The notes beneath the pieces are model-generated. The model saw nothing but the letters and a program-made list of their open reading frames with translations. It was not told the origin of the DNA and did not search any database. Shown one piece after another: positions 14,369-22,324 of a stretch of DNA of 64,000 nucleotides. The position numbers and the translations under genes are program-made. The DNA is from a virus. How positions within the stretch are numbered: position 1 is the first letter of the stretch; each line of letters opens with the position of its first letter. The stretch lies in IMG/VR virus record IMGVR_UViG_3300044638_001843, positions 1 to 64,000 of that record; one strand, written 5' to 3'.

Positions 14369-16070
14369 TATTGAAGCAGATGGTCTTAATGAAGTAGTAG
14401 CTGGTAAGAAGAAGACCTATCTAAAGGAAGCAACCAAGGTTTGGTGCTTGTCAATTGTAGATGTAGACACAAAAGAAAAGTATCTATTTGAGCAGGATAA
14501 CCTGGAAGAAGGTATCCAAATGCTGCGTGATGCTGATCTTATTGTTGGTCATAATATCTATGGCTTTGACATTCCTTTGATTGAGAGGTTATTTGGTTCT
14601 CTTGATAAGGAACCATTTACACAGGTTCTTGATACACTTATCCTAGCAAGAATGATGTGGCCAGACAATCCACCAACCCCAGACCAAAGCAACTCTCTTG
14701 CTTCTTGGGGTGAGTTCTTGGGTGAACCTAAGATCAATTATCAATCTGGTTGGGATTGTTATACTCAAGAAATGGGTACTTACTGTGTTCAAGACTCAGT
14801 AGTAACTGCTAAGTTGTTTACATTCCTAACAACACAACCATACTTTAAGACATATTCCAGAGCAATCCGCATGGAGCATGTGGTAGCTGACATGATTAAA
14901 CGTCAGGTTGAGAATGGTTTTGCATTTGATATTGACAAAGCTGAAAACCTTGAGATGGAACTGTTGATTGAGAAGTCTCAGATTGAAGATGAAATGCGAC
15001 GCATCTTTCCTGACAAGGTAATTGAACGCTATTCAGAGAAGACTGGTAAGAGACTGAAGGATAAGATTGAAGTATTCAATCCTGGTTCTCGACAACAGAT
15101 TGCAGAAAGACTAAAGGAAAAGTATGGATGGGAACCTAATGAAACCGATAAGGGTAATCCAAAGGTTGATCACGATGTCCTATCCCAGCTAGAATATCCT
15201 GAAGCTAAGACACTATGCAAATACTTTGACCTTATTAAACTAATGGGTCAGGTATCTGATTGGGTTTCTCGGGCCAAGCAATCTAGAGATAAGAAGATTC
15301 ACGGCTATGTAAATACCCTTGGTACTGTAACTGGCCGTATGTCTGCCAAAGAACCTAACATGCAGCAGGTTCACTCAGACTCCAGAGCACGGGCTTTGTT
15401 CCGTCCTCGGGATGGATGGGTTCTTGTAGGCTGTGACCTCAAGGGTCTAGAACTGCGAATGCTTGCACACTATCTACACCAGTACGATGGTGGTACTTAT
15501 TCCAAGGTAGTAGTTGAGGGTGACATCCATACTCACAACCAAACCGCTATGGAACTAGACTCAAGAAACACAGCTAAGACTGCAATCTATTGTTTCTTAT
15601 ATGGTGGTGGCGATGAGAAGTTTGGTAAGACTGTTGGCTGCACGGCATACAAGGCCAAGCAAATCAAGAACAAACTTCTATCAAACATCCCTGGACTTAA
15701 GAAAGTTATTGATAATTGTCGCTTTGATACTTTGAATGCTGGGTCTGTAAAGCCATTTAACTGGCGGCCTATTCCAGTACGCAAGGAACACGCAGCTCTC
15801 AATACACTACTACAATCCAGCGGAGCACATATTGCCAAAGCATGGGCCTGCGTAGCAGACCATAGACTAAAGCTAGAGGTTGGTTCTGATAAGTTTGGTT
15901 GGGTTGCTTCTGTACATGACGAACTACAGATTGAATGTCATCCAGACTATGCACATAAGATTGGTAGCATTCTTTGTGAATCAGCAACCACAGCTGGTGA
16001 TCTAATGAAGTGCAACTGTGTTATTGAAGCTGAATACAAGATTGGTTCTAACTGGTCGGAGACACACTAA
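14349..16070 (+). CDS. Family A DNA polymerase (T7 gp5 type), 573 aa
   Basis: The N-terminal 3'-5' exonuclease has D7 and E9 (FDIEADG), VGHNIYGFDIPLI and YCVQDSVVTAKLF. The polymerase part has motif A D363 in CDLKGLELRMLAHYL, motif B R406-x3-K410-x7-Y418-G and motif C VHDE with H523 and D524. It is shorter than T7 gp5 (704 aa); the missing length lies between the exonuclease and motif A, where T7 carries its thumb and thioredoxin-binding insert. The stop codon overlaps the next ATG. Confidence 0.95.
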   Translation: MTTLAFDIEADGLNEVVAGKKKTYLKEATKVWCLSIVDVDTKEKYLFEQDNLEEGIQMLRDADLIVGHNIYGFDIPLIERLFGSLDKEPFTQVLDTLILARMMWPDNPPTPDQSNSLASWGEFLGEPKINYQSGWDCYTQEMGTYCVQDSVVTAKLFTFLTTQPYFKTYSRAIRMEHVVADMIKRQVENGFAFDIDKAENLEMELLIEKSQIEDEMRRIFPDKVIERYSEKTGKRLKDKIEVFNPGSRQQIAERLKEKYGWEPNETDKGNPKVDHDVLSQLEYPEAKTLCKYFDLIKLMGQVSDWVSRAKQSRDKKIHGYVNTLGTVTGRMSAKEPNMQQVHSDSRARALFRPRDGWVLVGCDLKGLELRMLAHYLHQYDGGTYSKVVVEGDIHTHNQTAMELDSRNTAKTAIYCFLYGGGDEKFGKTVGCTAYKAKQIKNKLLSNIPGLKKVIDNCRFDTLNAGSVKPFNWRPIPVRKEHAALNTLLQSSGAHIAKAWACVADHRLKLEVGSDKFGWVASVHDELQIECHPDYAHKIGSILCESATTAGDLMKCNCVIEAEYKIGSNWSETH

Positions 16071-16285
16071 TGACAGATGCAGTTTACTTTATGAGACAAG
16101 TAAACGAGTTTATAGCTAGTAATCCAAGACATCCAATTGTTGTTGAATACCACAGAGGTAACATTGGACTTGGTTTTATAATTCGTAATTGGAAGGAAAT
16201 ACAGAATGAGAATTTTTCAGATAAGTGGCAAGGGCAGAGTTGGGAAAACAACAGTAGCTCAAGAGATTCAAAAGAAAGCATTTGA
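16070..16285 (+). CDS. Hypothetical protein, up to 71 aa, overlapping the kinase gene
   Basis: The ATG overlaps the DNA polymerase stop (TAATG) and the frame fills the 135-base gap before the kinase gene. The first 45 residues (MTDAVYFMRQVNEFIASNP, then PIVVEYHRGNIGLGFII) look protein-like. The last third overlaps the kinase by 80 bases and is Ser/Asn-rich, as expected of a frame squeezed against another. Function unknown. Confidence 0.5.
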   Translation: MTDAVYFMRQVNEFIASNPRHPIVVEYHRGNIGLGFIIRNWKEIQNENFSDKWQGQSWENNSSSRDSKESI

Positions 16286-16853
16286 AGCTGGTTTTATTCC
16301 TGTTATCCTTCCATTTGCTGACTCACTAAAGAAGGCGGCACTAGAATTAGGATACTCAAAGGAATCTAATCCAGATGAGTATCGTAAGTTCTGCCAAGAA
16401 CTTGGTGCTGGTAAGCGTAAAGAAGATCCTAATTACTGGATCAATAAAACATTTGAGTCTATTCAAAACTATATGTTAAAAGAAGTAGATAATCAAATGG
16501 AAGATAAAGAGTTCTGGGAATATGTAATTATTCAGGATGATGTAAGATACATGAATGAGATTGCTCTTGGTAGAGAGCTGGCTGCTATTCAAATCTTTAT
16601 TGATTCCGGTGGTCGTACACTACCAGAACATGATGCTGAGTGGAGAAACCACGAAAGCGAAGAACTTGCCAACAAGATTGAAGAATCATTTGGCAATGTT
16701 AATAGTGACTATGAAGAGCTATTTGATATTATTCTATTTAATGGATCTACTCTTGCACACCTAAAGGAAGATATTGATTCTGACTTTGATGCTTGGGTAG
16801 AACTTGGTAAACTAGAAATTGAAGAAATGGATTGGTCTGAAGAGGATGAATAA
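16206..16853 (+). CDS. Deoxynucleoside monophosphate kinase-like P-loop protein, 215 aa
   Basis: Residues 8-16 (GKGRVGKTT) form a Walker A loop at the N-terminus, and a central VIIQDDVRYMNEIALG matches the LID-adjacent Asp/Arg segment of phage dNMP kinases. The C-terminus is strongly acidic (EEMDWSEEDE). Such kinases phosphorylate dNMPs, linking ThyX and the deaminase to dNTP pools. The start is set at ATG 16206 with GGAAGG about 14 bases upstream. It ends in an 8-bp overlap with the exonuclease gene. Confidence 0.75.
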   Translation: MRIFQISGKGRVGKTTVAQEIQKKAFEAGFIPVILPFADSLKKAALELGYSKESNPDEYRKFCQELGAGKRKEDPNYWINKTFESIQNYMLKEVDNQMEDKEFWEYVIIQDDVRYMNEIALGRELAAIQIFIDSGGRTLPEHDAEWRNHESEELANKIEESFGNVNSDYEELFDIILFNGSTLAHLKEDIDSDFDAWVELGKLEIEEMDWSEEDE

Positions 16854-17640
16854 ACCAAATGAAGCAATTCTTGACGGAGATATTCTGGCCTATAGAGCAG
16901 CTTTCTGGGCAGACCAGGAAGGCATTGATGCATTGCAGGAAAGAATCGACCAAGACATCCGTAACTGGACTCCCCCTGGTATGGACAAGGTTTATATTGC
17001 TATGTCCTGCCCAAGAGAAAAGAACTACCGAAGGCTTTTCTGGTCTGAGTATAAAAAACATAGAGAAGATGTCAAGCCACCAGACTCAATGAAGTATGCG
17101 CTTGAGTGTATTTATGATACTCAATTAACCACTCGTTGTGTAGATAGGCTAGAGGCAGATGATCTAATAGGTATGCTTGTCTCAGAGGGTCGTTGTATTG
17201 GTGTTACAGTAGATAAGGATCTTCGTCAGATTCCTGGATGGCACTGGAATCCTGACAAAGAACCAGAATCAGTTCTGGTTTCACAAGAAGATGCCGATAC
17301 TTATTTCTATCAGCAATGGATTACCGGAGATTCTACTGATAATATTTGGGGTCTTTGGAAGTTTGGTCCAGCCAAAGCAAAGAAGGTTCTAGAAAACAAT
17401 CCCAAAGAAACTTGGGATTCTGTAATTATGGATCTTTATCATAATGAAGACTGGGGCAAAAGACCTGATAATAAAATTCCAGAAGGTATGACTAGAGAAG
17501 AGTTTGCCCTAGCTCAAGCAAGATGCGTTAGGATTCTTAGAAACGGCGATTACAATAAAGAAACCCAGCAGATTTCTCTTTGGAGTCCTAATAACCTAAC
17601 TGATAGAAACATTTTAGACTTACAGAAGGAGAAAGAATGA
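16846..17640 (+). CDS. 5'-3' exonuclease (T7 gp6 / FEN-like), 264 aa
   Basis: The PIN/FEN-type nuclease core is visible: EAILDGDILAYRAAFWAD at the N-terminus, LEADDLIGMLVSEG with the paired acidic residues near residue 100, VTVDKDLRQIPGW near 122, and a helix-hairpin-helix-like TGDSTDNIWGLWKFGPAKAK near 158. In T7 the matching enzyme degrades host DNA and removes RNA primers. The start is ATG 16846 with GAAGAGG just upstream; an earlier in-frame ATG at 16819 lies inside the kinase. It overlaps the RNR start by 4 bp (ATGA). Confidence 0.9.
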   Translation: MNKPNEAILDGDILAYRAAFWADQEGIDALQERIDQDIRNWTPPGMDKVYIAMSCPREKNYRRLFWSEYKKHREDVKPPDSMKYALECIYDTQLTTRCVDRLEADDLIGMLVSEGRCIGVTVDKDLRQIPGWHWNPDKEPESVLVSQEDADTYFYQQWITGDSTDNIWGLWKFGPAKAKKVLENNPKETWDSVIMDLYHNEDWGKRPDNKIPEGMTREEFALAQARCVRILRNGDYNKETQQISLWSPNNLTDRNILDLQKEKE

Positions 17641-19553
17641 GTAAGATATTTGAAGACTTTGTGGCAGTAGACAAGTATTGCCGTTGGATACCAGAGATTA
17701 ACCGTAGAGAATCCTGGGAAGAGGCTGTTAATAGATACTTTGACTACCTAATTAAACGGTTTGATCTTAATAAGATTCTTCCTATTAGTATGAAGGAAGA
17801 TCTTAATAAGGCAAGACAGATGATGATAAACCGCGAAGTCTTTGGATCAATGCGTGCTCTTATGACTGCTGGTCCAGCTCTAGATAAGGATGATGTCGCT
17901 GCTTATAACTGCTGCTATGTTGCCGTTAATTCTGTTGAATCCTTTTCAAACATACTTTATACCTTAGCTTGTGGTACTGGTGTAGGTTTTTCAGTAGAAG
18001 CTGAAGAAGTTAATAACCTACCATCAGTTCCAAAATCAATTACTAAGGTATCAGATTCTATTGTAGTTGAAGATTCCAGAGAAGGCTGGGCAAATGCCTA
18101 TAAGTGTTTTATTACAGAGCTGTTTAATGGTAAGCATTTTAATGTAGACGTAAGTAAAATACGGCCATCTGGTACTAGACTAAAGACTTTTGGTGGTAGA
18201 GCTAGTGGTCCAGAACCATTTGTTAGACTAATTAAGTTTACTGCCAATGTATTTAATAATGCTTGTGGTCGAAGACTAAAGCCAATTGAAGTACATGATC
18301 TTGTTTGCCAGATTGCTGATAGCATTATTAGTGGTGGTGTTCGTAGATCAGCTTTAATTAGCTTATCAGATCTCAGCGACTACGAGATGGCCCATGCTAA
18401 GAGTGGTCCTTGGTGGGAAAAGAATGGCAGAAGATCACTTGCTAATAACTCTGCTGTATTTGAATCCAAGCCAGACATGGGAACATTCCTAAAAGAGTGG
18501 TCTTCTCTTTATGATTCTCGTTCCGGCGAGCGTGGTATTTGTAATAGAGAATCAATGAAGAACATTGCAGCTAAGGCTGGTAGAAACCCAGACTATAAGT
18601 TTGGAACTAATCCATGTTCTGAAATTATTCTACGACCAAATCAATTCTGTAATCTAAGTACTGTAGTAGTTAAGCCTAATGACCAAGCTCCACAGCTAAT
18701 CGAAAAGATTAAGCTAGCTACAATCCTAGGTACTATTCAATCAGCAATGACAAACTTTACTTACTTCAAGAGTAATGACAACCATGAGTTTGAAAATAAC
18801 TGCAAGGAAGAAAGATTACTTGGAGTAAGTATGACGGGTATCTTTGACAACAATCTAACTAACGGTGGTCAAGGTGCTCCTGAATTGAAGAAGCTTCTAG
18901 AAGCCCTTAGATTTGTATCACATGGCATCAATAAAGCATGGGCCAGTGTACTACAGATTGAAGAAAGCAAGTCTATTACATGCATTAAGCCAGAAGGAAC
19001 CACCTCTTGCGTAGCTGGATCAGCCAGTGGATTACATCCACGATATGATCACTATTATGTAAGAAGAATTCGTATGGAAAAGAACTCACCTATGGCTAAC
19101 TTCATGCGTGATTCTGGTATTCCAAATGAACCATGTGTAATGAAACCAGACCATACAGCTGTGTTTTCATTCCCAATTAAAGCAGACTTTGGTGTAACTC
19201 AGAAAGAAGTAAATGCTTTAGGACATCTTAATTTGTGGTTAGCATATCAGCTATGGTACTGCGACCACAAACCAAGTGTTACTATTAACTACACAGATAA
19301 TGATTTCCTGGTTGTTGGTGGTTGGTTGTGGGAAAACTGGAATCTAGTTTCTGGTGTTTCTTTCTTGCCATCAGAAGATCATGTTTATCAGCAAGCACCA
19401 TTTGAATCTATTACTCTTGCAGAGTACGAGCAAATGGAAGCATCTATGCCTAAGTCTGTAAACTGGAGCTTACTATCCAAATATGAATTAGAAGATTCAA
19501 CAAAAGCTTCACACGCTATGGCATGCACTGCTAATGGCTGTGAACTAACATAA
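17637..19553 (+). CDS. nrdJ: Class II (B12-dependent) ribonucleotide reductase, monomeric type, 638 aa
   Basis: The sequence follows monomeric adenosylcobalamin-dependent ribonucleotide reductases. It has NREVFGSMRALMTAGPAL, then YNCCYVAV with an active-site cysteine, and LACGTGVGFSVE. Next come KIRPSGTRLKTFGGRASGP, SGGVRRSALIS, and TNPCSEIILRPNQFCNLST with the thiyl-radical and partner cysteines. The C-terminus holds a redox CxxxxC pair (CTANGC) as in the Lactobacillus enzyme. At 638 aa it is about 100 residues shorter than that enzyme. It makes deoxynucleotides without oxygen dependence but needs cobalamin from the host. It is coupled to the exonuclease gene. Confidence 0.92.
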   Translation: MSKIFEDFVAVDKYCRWIPEINRRESWEEAVNRYFDYLIKRFDLNKILPISMKEDLNKARQMMINREVFGSMRALMTAGPALDKDDVAAYNCCYVAVNSVESFSNILYTLACGTGVGFSVEAEEVNNLPSVPKSITKVSDSIVVEDSREGWANAYKCFITELFNGKHFNVDVSKIRPSGTRLKTFGGRASGPEPFVRLIKFTANVFNNACGRRLKPIEVHDLVCQIADSIISGGVRRSALISLSDLSDYEMAHAKSGPWWEKNGRRSLANNSAVFESKPDMGTFLKEWSSLYDSRSGERGICNRESMKNIAAKAGRNPDYKFGTNPCSEIILRPNQFCNLSTVVVKPNDQAPQLIEKIKLATILGTIQSAMTNFTYFKSNDNHEFENNCKEERLLGVSMTGIFDNNLTNGGQGAPELKKLLEALRFVSHGINKAWASVLQIEESKSITCIKPEGTTSCVAGSASGLHPRYDHYYVRRIRMEKNSPMANFMRDSGIPNEPCVMKPDHTAVFSFPIKADFGVTQKEVNALGHLNLWLAYQLWYCDHKPSVTINYTDNDFLVVGGWLWENWNLVSGVSFLPSEDHVYQQAPFESITLAEYEQMEASMPKSVNWSLLSKYELEDSTKASHAMACTANGCELT

Positions 19554-19562
19554 GGAGGTTTT

Positions 19563-19793
19563 ATGCCAACAAGATTTGTAGAGTCTGAATATGATATGGA
19601 CGAAGTTGTTAAGGAAGCAATCAGTCTAGTCAAACTAACCGACTCAACTCTTGATGTGGGTTTTCATAACAAGAAGATGGTAAAAATCTTTTTAGATAAT
19701 TTCCATCAAGCAATACATGAGAATCATATAGAACCCGGCCCCAAGAATTTTATGCTAAACATATTGATAAATGAATCAGATGAACAGACTTGA
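19563..19793 (+). CDS. Hypothetical acidic protein, 76 aa
   Basis: A very strong ribosome site (TAAGGAGG, 5 bases before ATG 19563) marks this start. The product (MPTRFVESEYDMDEVVKEAI...) is helical and acidic with a DNFHQAIHEN helix. It bridges the RNR and the structural genes. No family recognised. Confidence 0.65.
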   Translation: MPTRFVESEYDMDEVVKEAISLVKLTDSTLDVGFHNKKMVKIFLDNFHQAIHENHIEPGPKNFMLNILINESDEQT

Positions 19794-20037
19794 TATTCTT
19801 TTATCGCAGTGGAGATTAGGGGTCATTCGTGATCCCGATCTCCGTTTGGCATTGAGTGTTATTAATGATTATAGGAATGCAACAAATGAAAGAAAATCTA
19901 AGGATATCCAAGGAACTAGTCCAGTACTTGGAGAAAATAATAACTCTTCAGACGAGCGATCTAAAACTAAAGGACTACGACAGAGGGGTAAAAAACGGAC
20001 AGCTGGAAATAGTCCAGAAGATCAAGGTTCTTTATGA
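19771..20037 (+). CDS. Hypothetical protein, up to 88 aa, nested overlap with 19877 frame
   Basis: The first 40 residues (MNRLDILLSQWRLGVIRDPD, then LRLALSVINDY) look like genuine helical protein. The remainder is low-complexity Lys/Ser/Arg/Gly and overlaps the next frame over 161 bases. Either both frames are translated, or a frameshift joins the front of this one to the back of the next. Weak ribosome site. Confidence 0.45.
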   Translation: MNQMNRLDILLSQWRLGVIRDPDLRLALSVINDYRNATNERKSKDIQGTSPVLGENNNSSDERSKTKGLRQRGKKRTAGNSPEDQGSL

Positions 20038-20056
20038 AGCTCAAGAAAGGAAGTAA
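19877..20056 (+). CDS. Hypothetical coiled-coil protein, about 59 aa
   Basis: The frame ends 2 bases before the start of the 20059 gene and its last codons hold that gene's AGGAAG ribosome site, so it is well placed. The product is helical (KENLRISKELVQYLEKIITL) and contains KDYDRGVKNGQLEIVQKI, a DYxRGxxxGxL layout seen in short frames upstream of phage portal genes. The start is uncertain; a GTG at 19856 or ATG at 19865 is also possible. Confidence 0.5.
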   Translation: MQQMKENLRISKELVQYLEKIITLQTSDLKLKDYDRGVKNGQLEIVQKIKVLYEAQERK

Positions 20057-20058
20057 CT

Positions 20059-20409
20059 ATGGGTGGTGGTAAAGGTGGTAGTCGTGGTCCCAGTTGGGAA
20101 CAGCAAACACAATTTCAAAGAGACATGCAAAGAGAAGCATTAGAAGCACAAAAGCAAATGCAACTTGAAGCTGAAGAACGACTAAGAGTACAGCGAGAGC
20201 AGGAAAAAGAAGAAGAAGCAGAACGTAGACAAGAAGCTGCTCTTGCTAAGGAAGAAGAACTCCGTGCTCAAGAAGAACAAGAAGCAGCTGTCTTTGCTGA
20301 AATGACTGGTCAGGTTGGAGAAGAATCAAACGATGAAGGCATGGGCTTTAATCTAGATGCTCCAACAATTGAAAGACCAGAGTACGAACAAGAAACAAGA
20401 CCAGAATAA
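20059..20409 (+). CDS. Coiled-coil protein before the portal, 116 aa (T7 gp7.3-like by position)
   Basis: The protein opens MGGGKGGSRGPSWEQQTQF, then forms an almost uninterrupted Glu/Gln/Arg/Ala helix from about residue 15 to 80, and ends in an acidic Pro-containing tail. In T7-like phages the slot in front of the portal gene holds a small assembly or tail protein (gp7.3), and the Gly-rich start is compatible. The assignment rests on position and composition only. Confidence 0.55.
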   Translation: MGGGKGGSRGPSWEQQTQFQRDMQREALEAQKQMQLEAEERLRVQREQEKEEEAERRQEAALAKEEELRAQEEQEAAVFAEMTGQVGEESNDEGMGFNLDAPTIERPEYEQETRPE

Positions 20410-20418
20410 GGAGAGTAA

Positions 20419-22023
20419 ATGAAATCCGAAAAGACCATAAAAGATAGGTGGCTTGTCTTACATGCTAAGAGAGACACCAAGTTAAACAAAGCTAGGGCTT
20501 GTTCGGCAATAACAGTTCCCTCTTTATTGCCATACCAGTCTATGTCTCAGCAGGATAATCTATTCCAGACTTATTCCTCTGTTCAATCCCGTGGAGTTAC
20601 TTCCTTGGCTAGTAAAATCCTTAGTGTTCTTATACCCCTAAATGATACACCATTCTTTTCATTTGGGTTAAAAAATGGTAGAGAACCTAGCCCAGAGGTT
20701 GCTGAATATCTAGACAAGCTATCCTATCAGGTCTATCGGAAACTAATTTCAAACAACCTAAGAGAAGCTTCTTACCTTGCCATGCAACATTTAATTGTTG
20801 TTGGTGATGTTCTTATTATAATGGAGAACGACTTCTCTTATCGAGTTGTTAGATTAGATCAGTTTGTTATTCGTAGAGATGTTAACGGTGCTGTAAAAGA
20901 GTTTATTTACTTAGAGTTTATTTCACCAAGTAATGAAGAACCAGCTAGTGCATATGACTTTATGGCTGGCGAAGAACATCAAAGCGGATACAAGACAGTT
21001 TATATTCGTGTTTCACAAACAGAAGATAACAACTGGAAAGTAGAAAAAGAACTAGACGGAGAGATAATTGATGTAGGTTATTATGATGTACTACCATATG
21101 TTATTCTTCGATGGTCAAGTGTAGCTGGTGAGGATTATGGTAGAGCCCATGTAGAAGATATCTATTCAGATATTAAAACACTAGAGGCTTACACAAGAGC
21201 TTTAATTCAAGGCATGGGTGCTGGCTCTACCTTTTTTATGGGTGTTGACCCAGCTGGTATTACAGAACTAGATGACCTATCTGTAGCCGTTAACGGTCAA
21301 TGGGTAGCTGCCCGTAAGAATGAGGTCTTTACTATATCTCCCGGTGACACCATCAATCCACAGTTACAGGTTGGCAACGCAGCCGTAGAATCTATGCGTA
21401 AGGAGGTAGGGCAAGGCTTCCTACTACAAACCGCATCTATGCCTACGGGTGACAGAGTAACAGCCACTGCCGTCCGTGCTGTTGGTAATGAATTGGAAAC
21501 AATCCTAGGTGGTACATTCTCAGCTATTGCTAGAGACTTTATGGTTCCTGTAGTTAAGAGAACAATCTATTTGATGTTGCAGAATAATGAGATTGATCCG
21601 GGAATGCGTGAACAGTTTGATGAAACAAACGGTATTCTTAACATTGAAATTTTAACTGGTCTTCAGTCTCTATCCAGAGAATCTGATCTGACTAAGCTAT
21701 TACAGATGGGTGAGATGGTAAGAAACCTACCACCAGATGCGGCTAGTTCTTTCAAGTGGGAATCATACGCCAGAGCTTTAATTACCTCGCTTGGATTTGA
21801 TCCTAGCAACTGGGTAAAGAGCGAAGAAGATATCCGTAAAGAAGAAATGGCAGCCGCTGACCGACAACAGCAGATGGAAATGCAGAAGATGTATGCCCAG
21901 TCTGCTCTTAATACAGTTAGTGGCGCTGCTCAACAAGATCTTGTACAAAATGGTGGTAAGAATATTCCACCACAGTTTAGTGAGCAAGCTCTTAAAATTC
22001 TAGGTCCAAGCTTAGGAGTATAA
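20419..22023 (+). CDS. Portal (head-tail connector) protein, T7 gp8 type, 534 aa
   Basis: The dodecameric portal forms the DNA channel at one capsid vertex. The sequence begins with helices typical of the podovirus connector family (KDRWLVLHAKRDTKLNKARA, then LLPYQSMSQQDNLFQTYSSV and RGVTSLASKILSVLIPLND). It continues with VVGDVLIIMEND, a wing-crown region around PYVILRWSSVAGEDYGRAHV, and PTGDRVTATAVRAVGNELE in the stem. Length matches T7 gp8 (536 aa). GGAGAG precedes the start. Confidence 0.95.
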   Translation: MKSEKTIKDRWLVLHAKRDTKLNKARACSAITVPSLLPYQSMSQQDNLFQTYSSVQSRGVTSLASKILSVLIPLNDTPFFSFGLKNGREPSPEVAEYLDKLSYQVYRKLISNNLREASYLAMQHLIVVGDVLIIMENDFSYRVVRLDQFVIRRDVNGAVKEFIYLEFISPSNEEPASAYDFMAGEEHQSGYKTVYIRVSQTEDNNWKVEKELDGEIIDVGYYDVLPYVILRWSSVAGEDYGRAHVEDIYSDIKTLEAYTRALIQGMGAGSTFFMGVDPAGITELDDLSVAVNGQWVAARKNEVFTISPGDTINPQLQVGNAAVESMRKEVGQGFLLQTASMPTGDRVTATAVRAVGNELETILGGTFSAIARDFMVPVVKRTIYLMLQNNEIDPGMREQFDETNGILNIEILTGLQSLSRESDLTKLLQMGEMVRNLPPDAASSFKWESYARALITSLGFDPSNWVKSEEDIRKEEMAAADRQQQMEMQKMYAQSALNTVSGAAQQDLVQNGGKNIPPQFSEQALKILGPSLGV

Positions 22024-22024
22024 T

Positions 22025-22324
22025 ATGGCTAAGAGAGTAGATAAAAAATCAATGCCTTGTAATAAACCAAGACCATCTACATCCCCCGGTAAAAAGAGAA
22101 TGGTTAAAGCTTGCTCAGGTGGGCAAGAAAAGGTCATTCACTTTGGAGCCAAAGGATATGGACATAACTATTCACCCGAAGCAAGGAAGAGTTTTAAAGC
22201 TAGACACAACTGCGCTGGTGCAACCAATAAACTTTCTGCCAAGTACTGGGCTTGTAAAAATCTATGGGCTGGCCCCGGTGGATCTAAACAAAGTTGCCCT
22301 AAAGGTAGAAAGTGTAAGGGATGA
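22025..22324 (+). CDS. Small basic Cys-rich phage protein, 99 aa
   Basis: The protein is highly basic with five cysteines and the block SFKARHNCAGATNKLSAKYWACKNLW. KSMPCNKPRPSTSPGKKRMV at the front is also characteristic. I recognise this as a family that recurs next to structural genes in T7-like phages of marine bacteria; function unknown. The cysteines and lysines suggest zinc or DNA binding. It follows the portal by one base and overlaps the next gene by 4 bp. Confidence 0.7.
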   Translation: MAKRVDKKSMPCNKPRPSTSPGKKRMVKACSGGQEKVIHFGAKGYGHNYSPEARKSFKARHNCAGATNKLSAKYWACKNLWAGPGGSKQSCPKGRKCKG

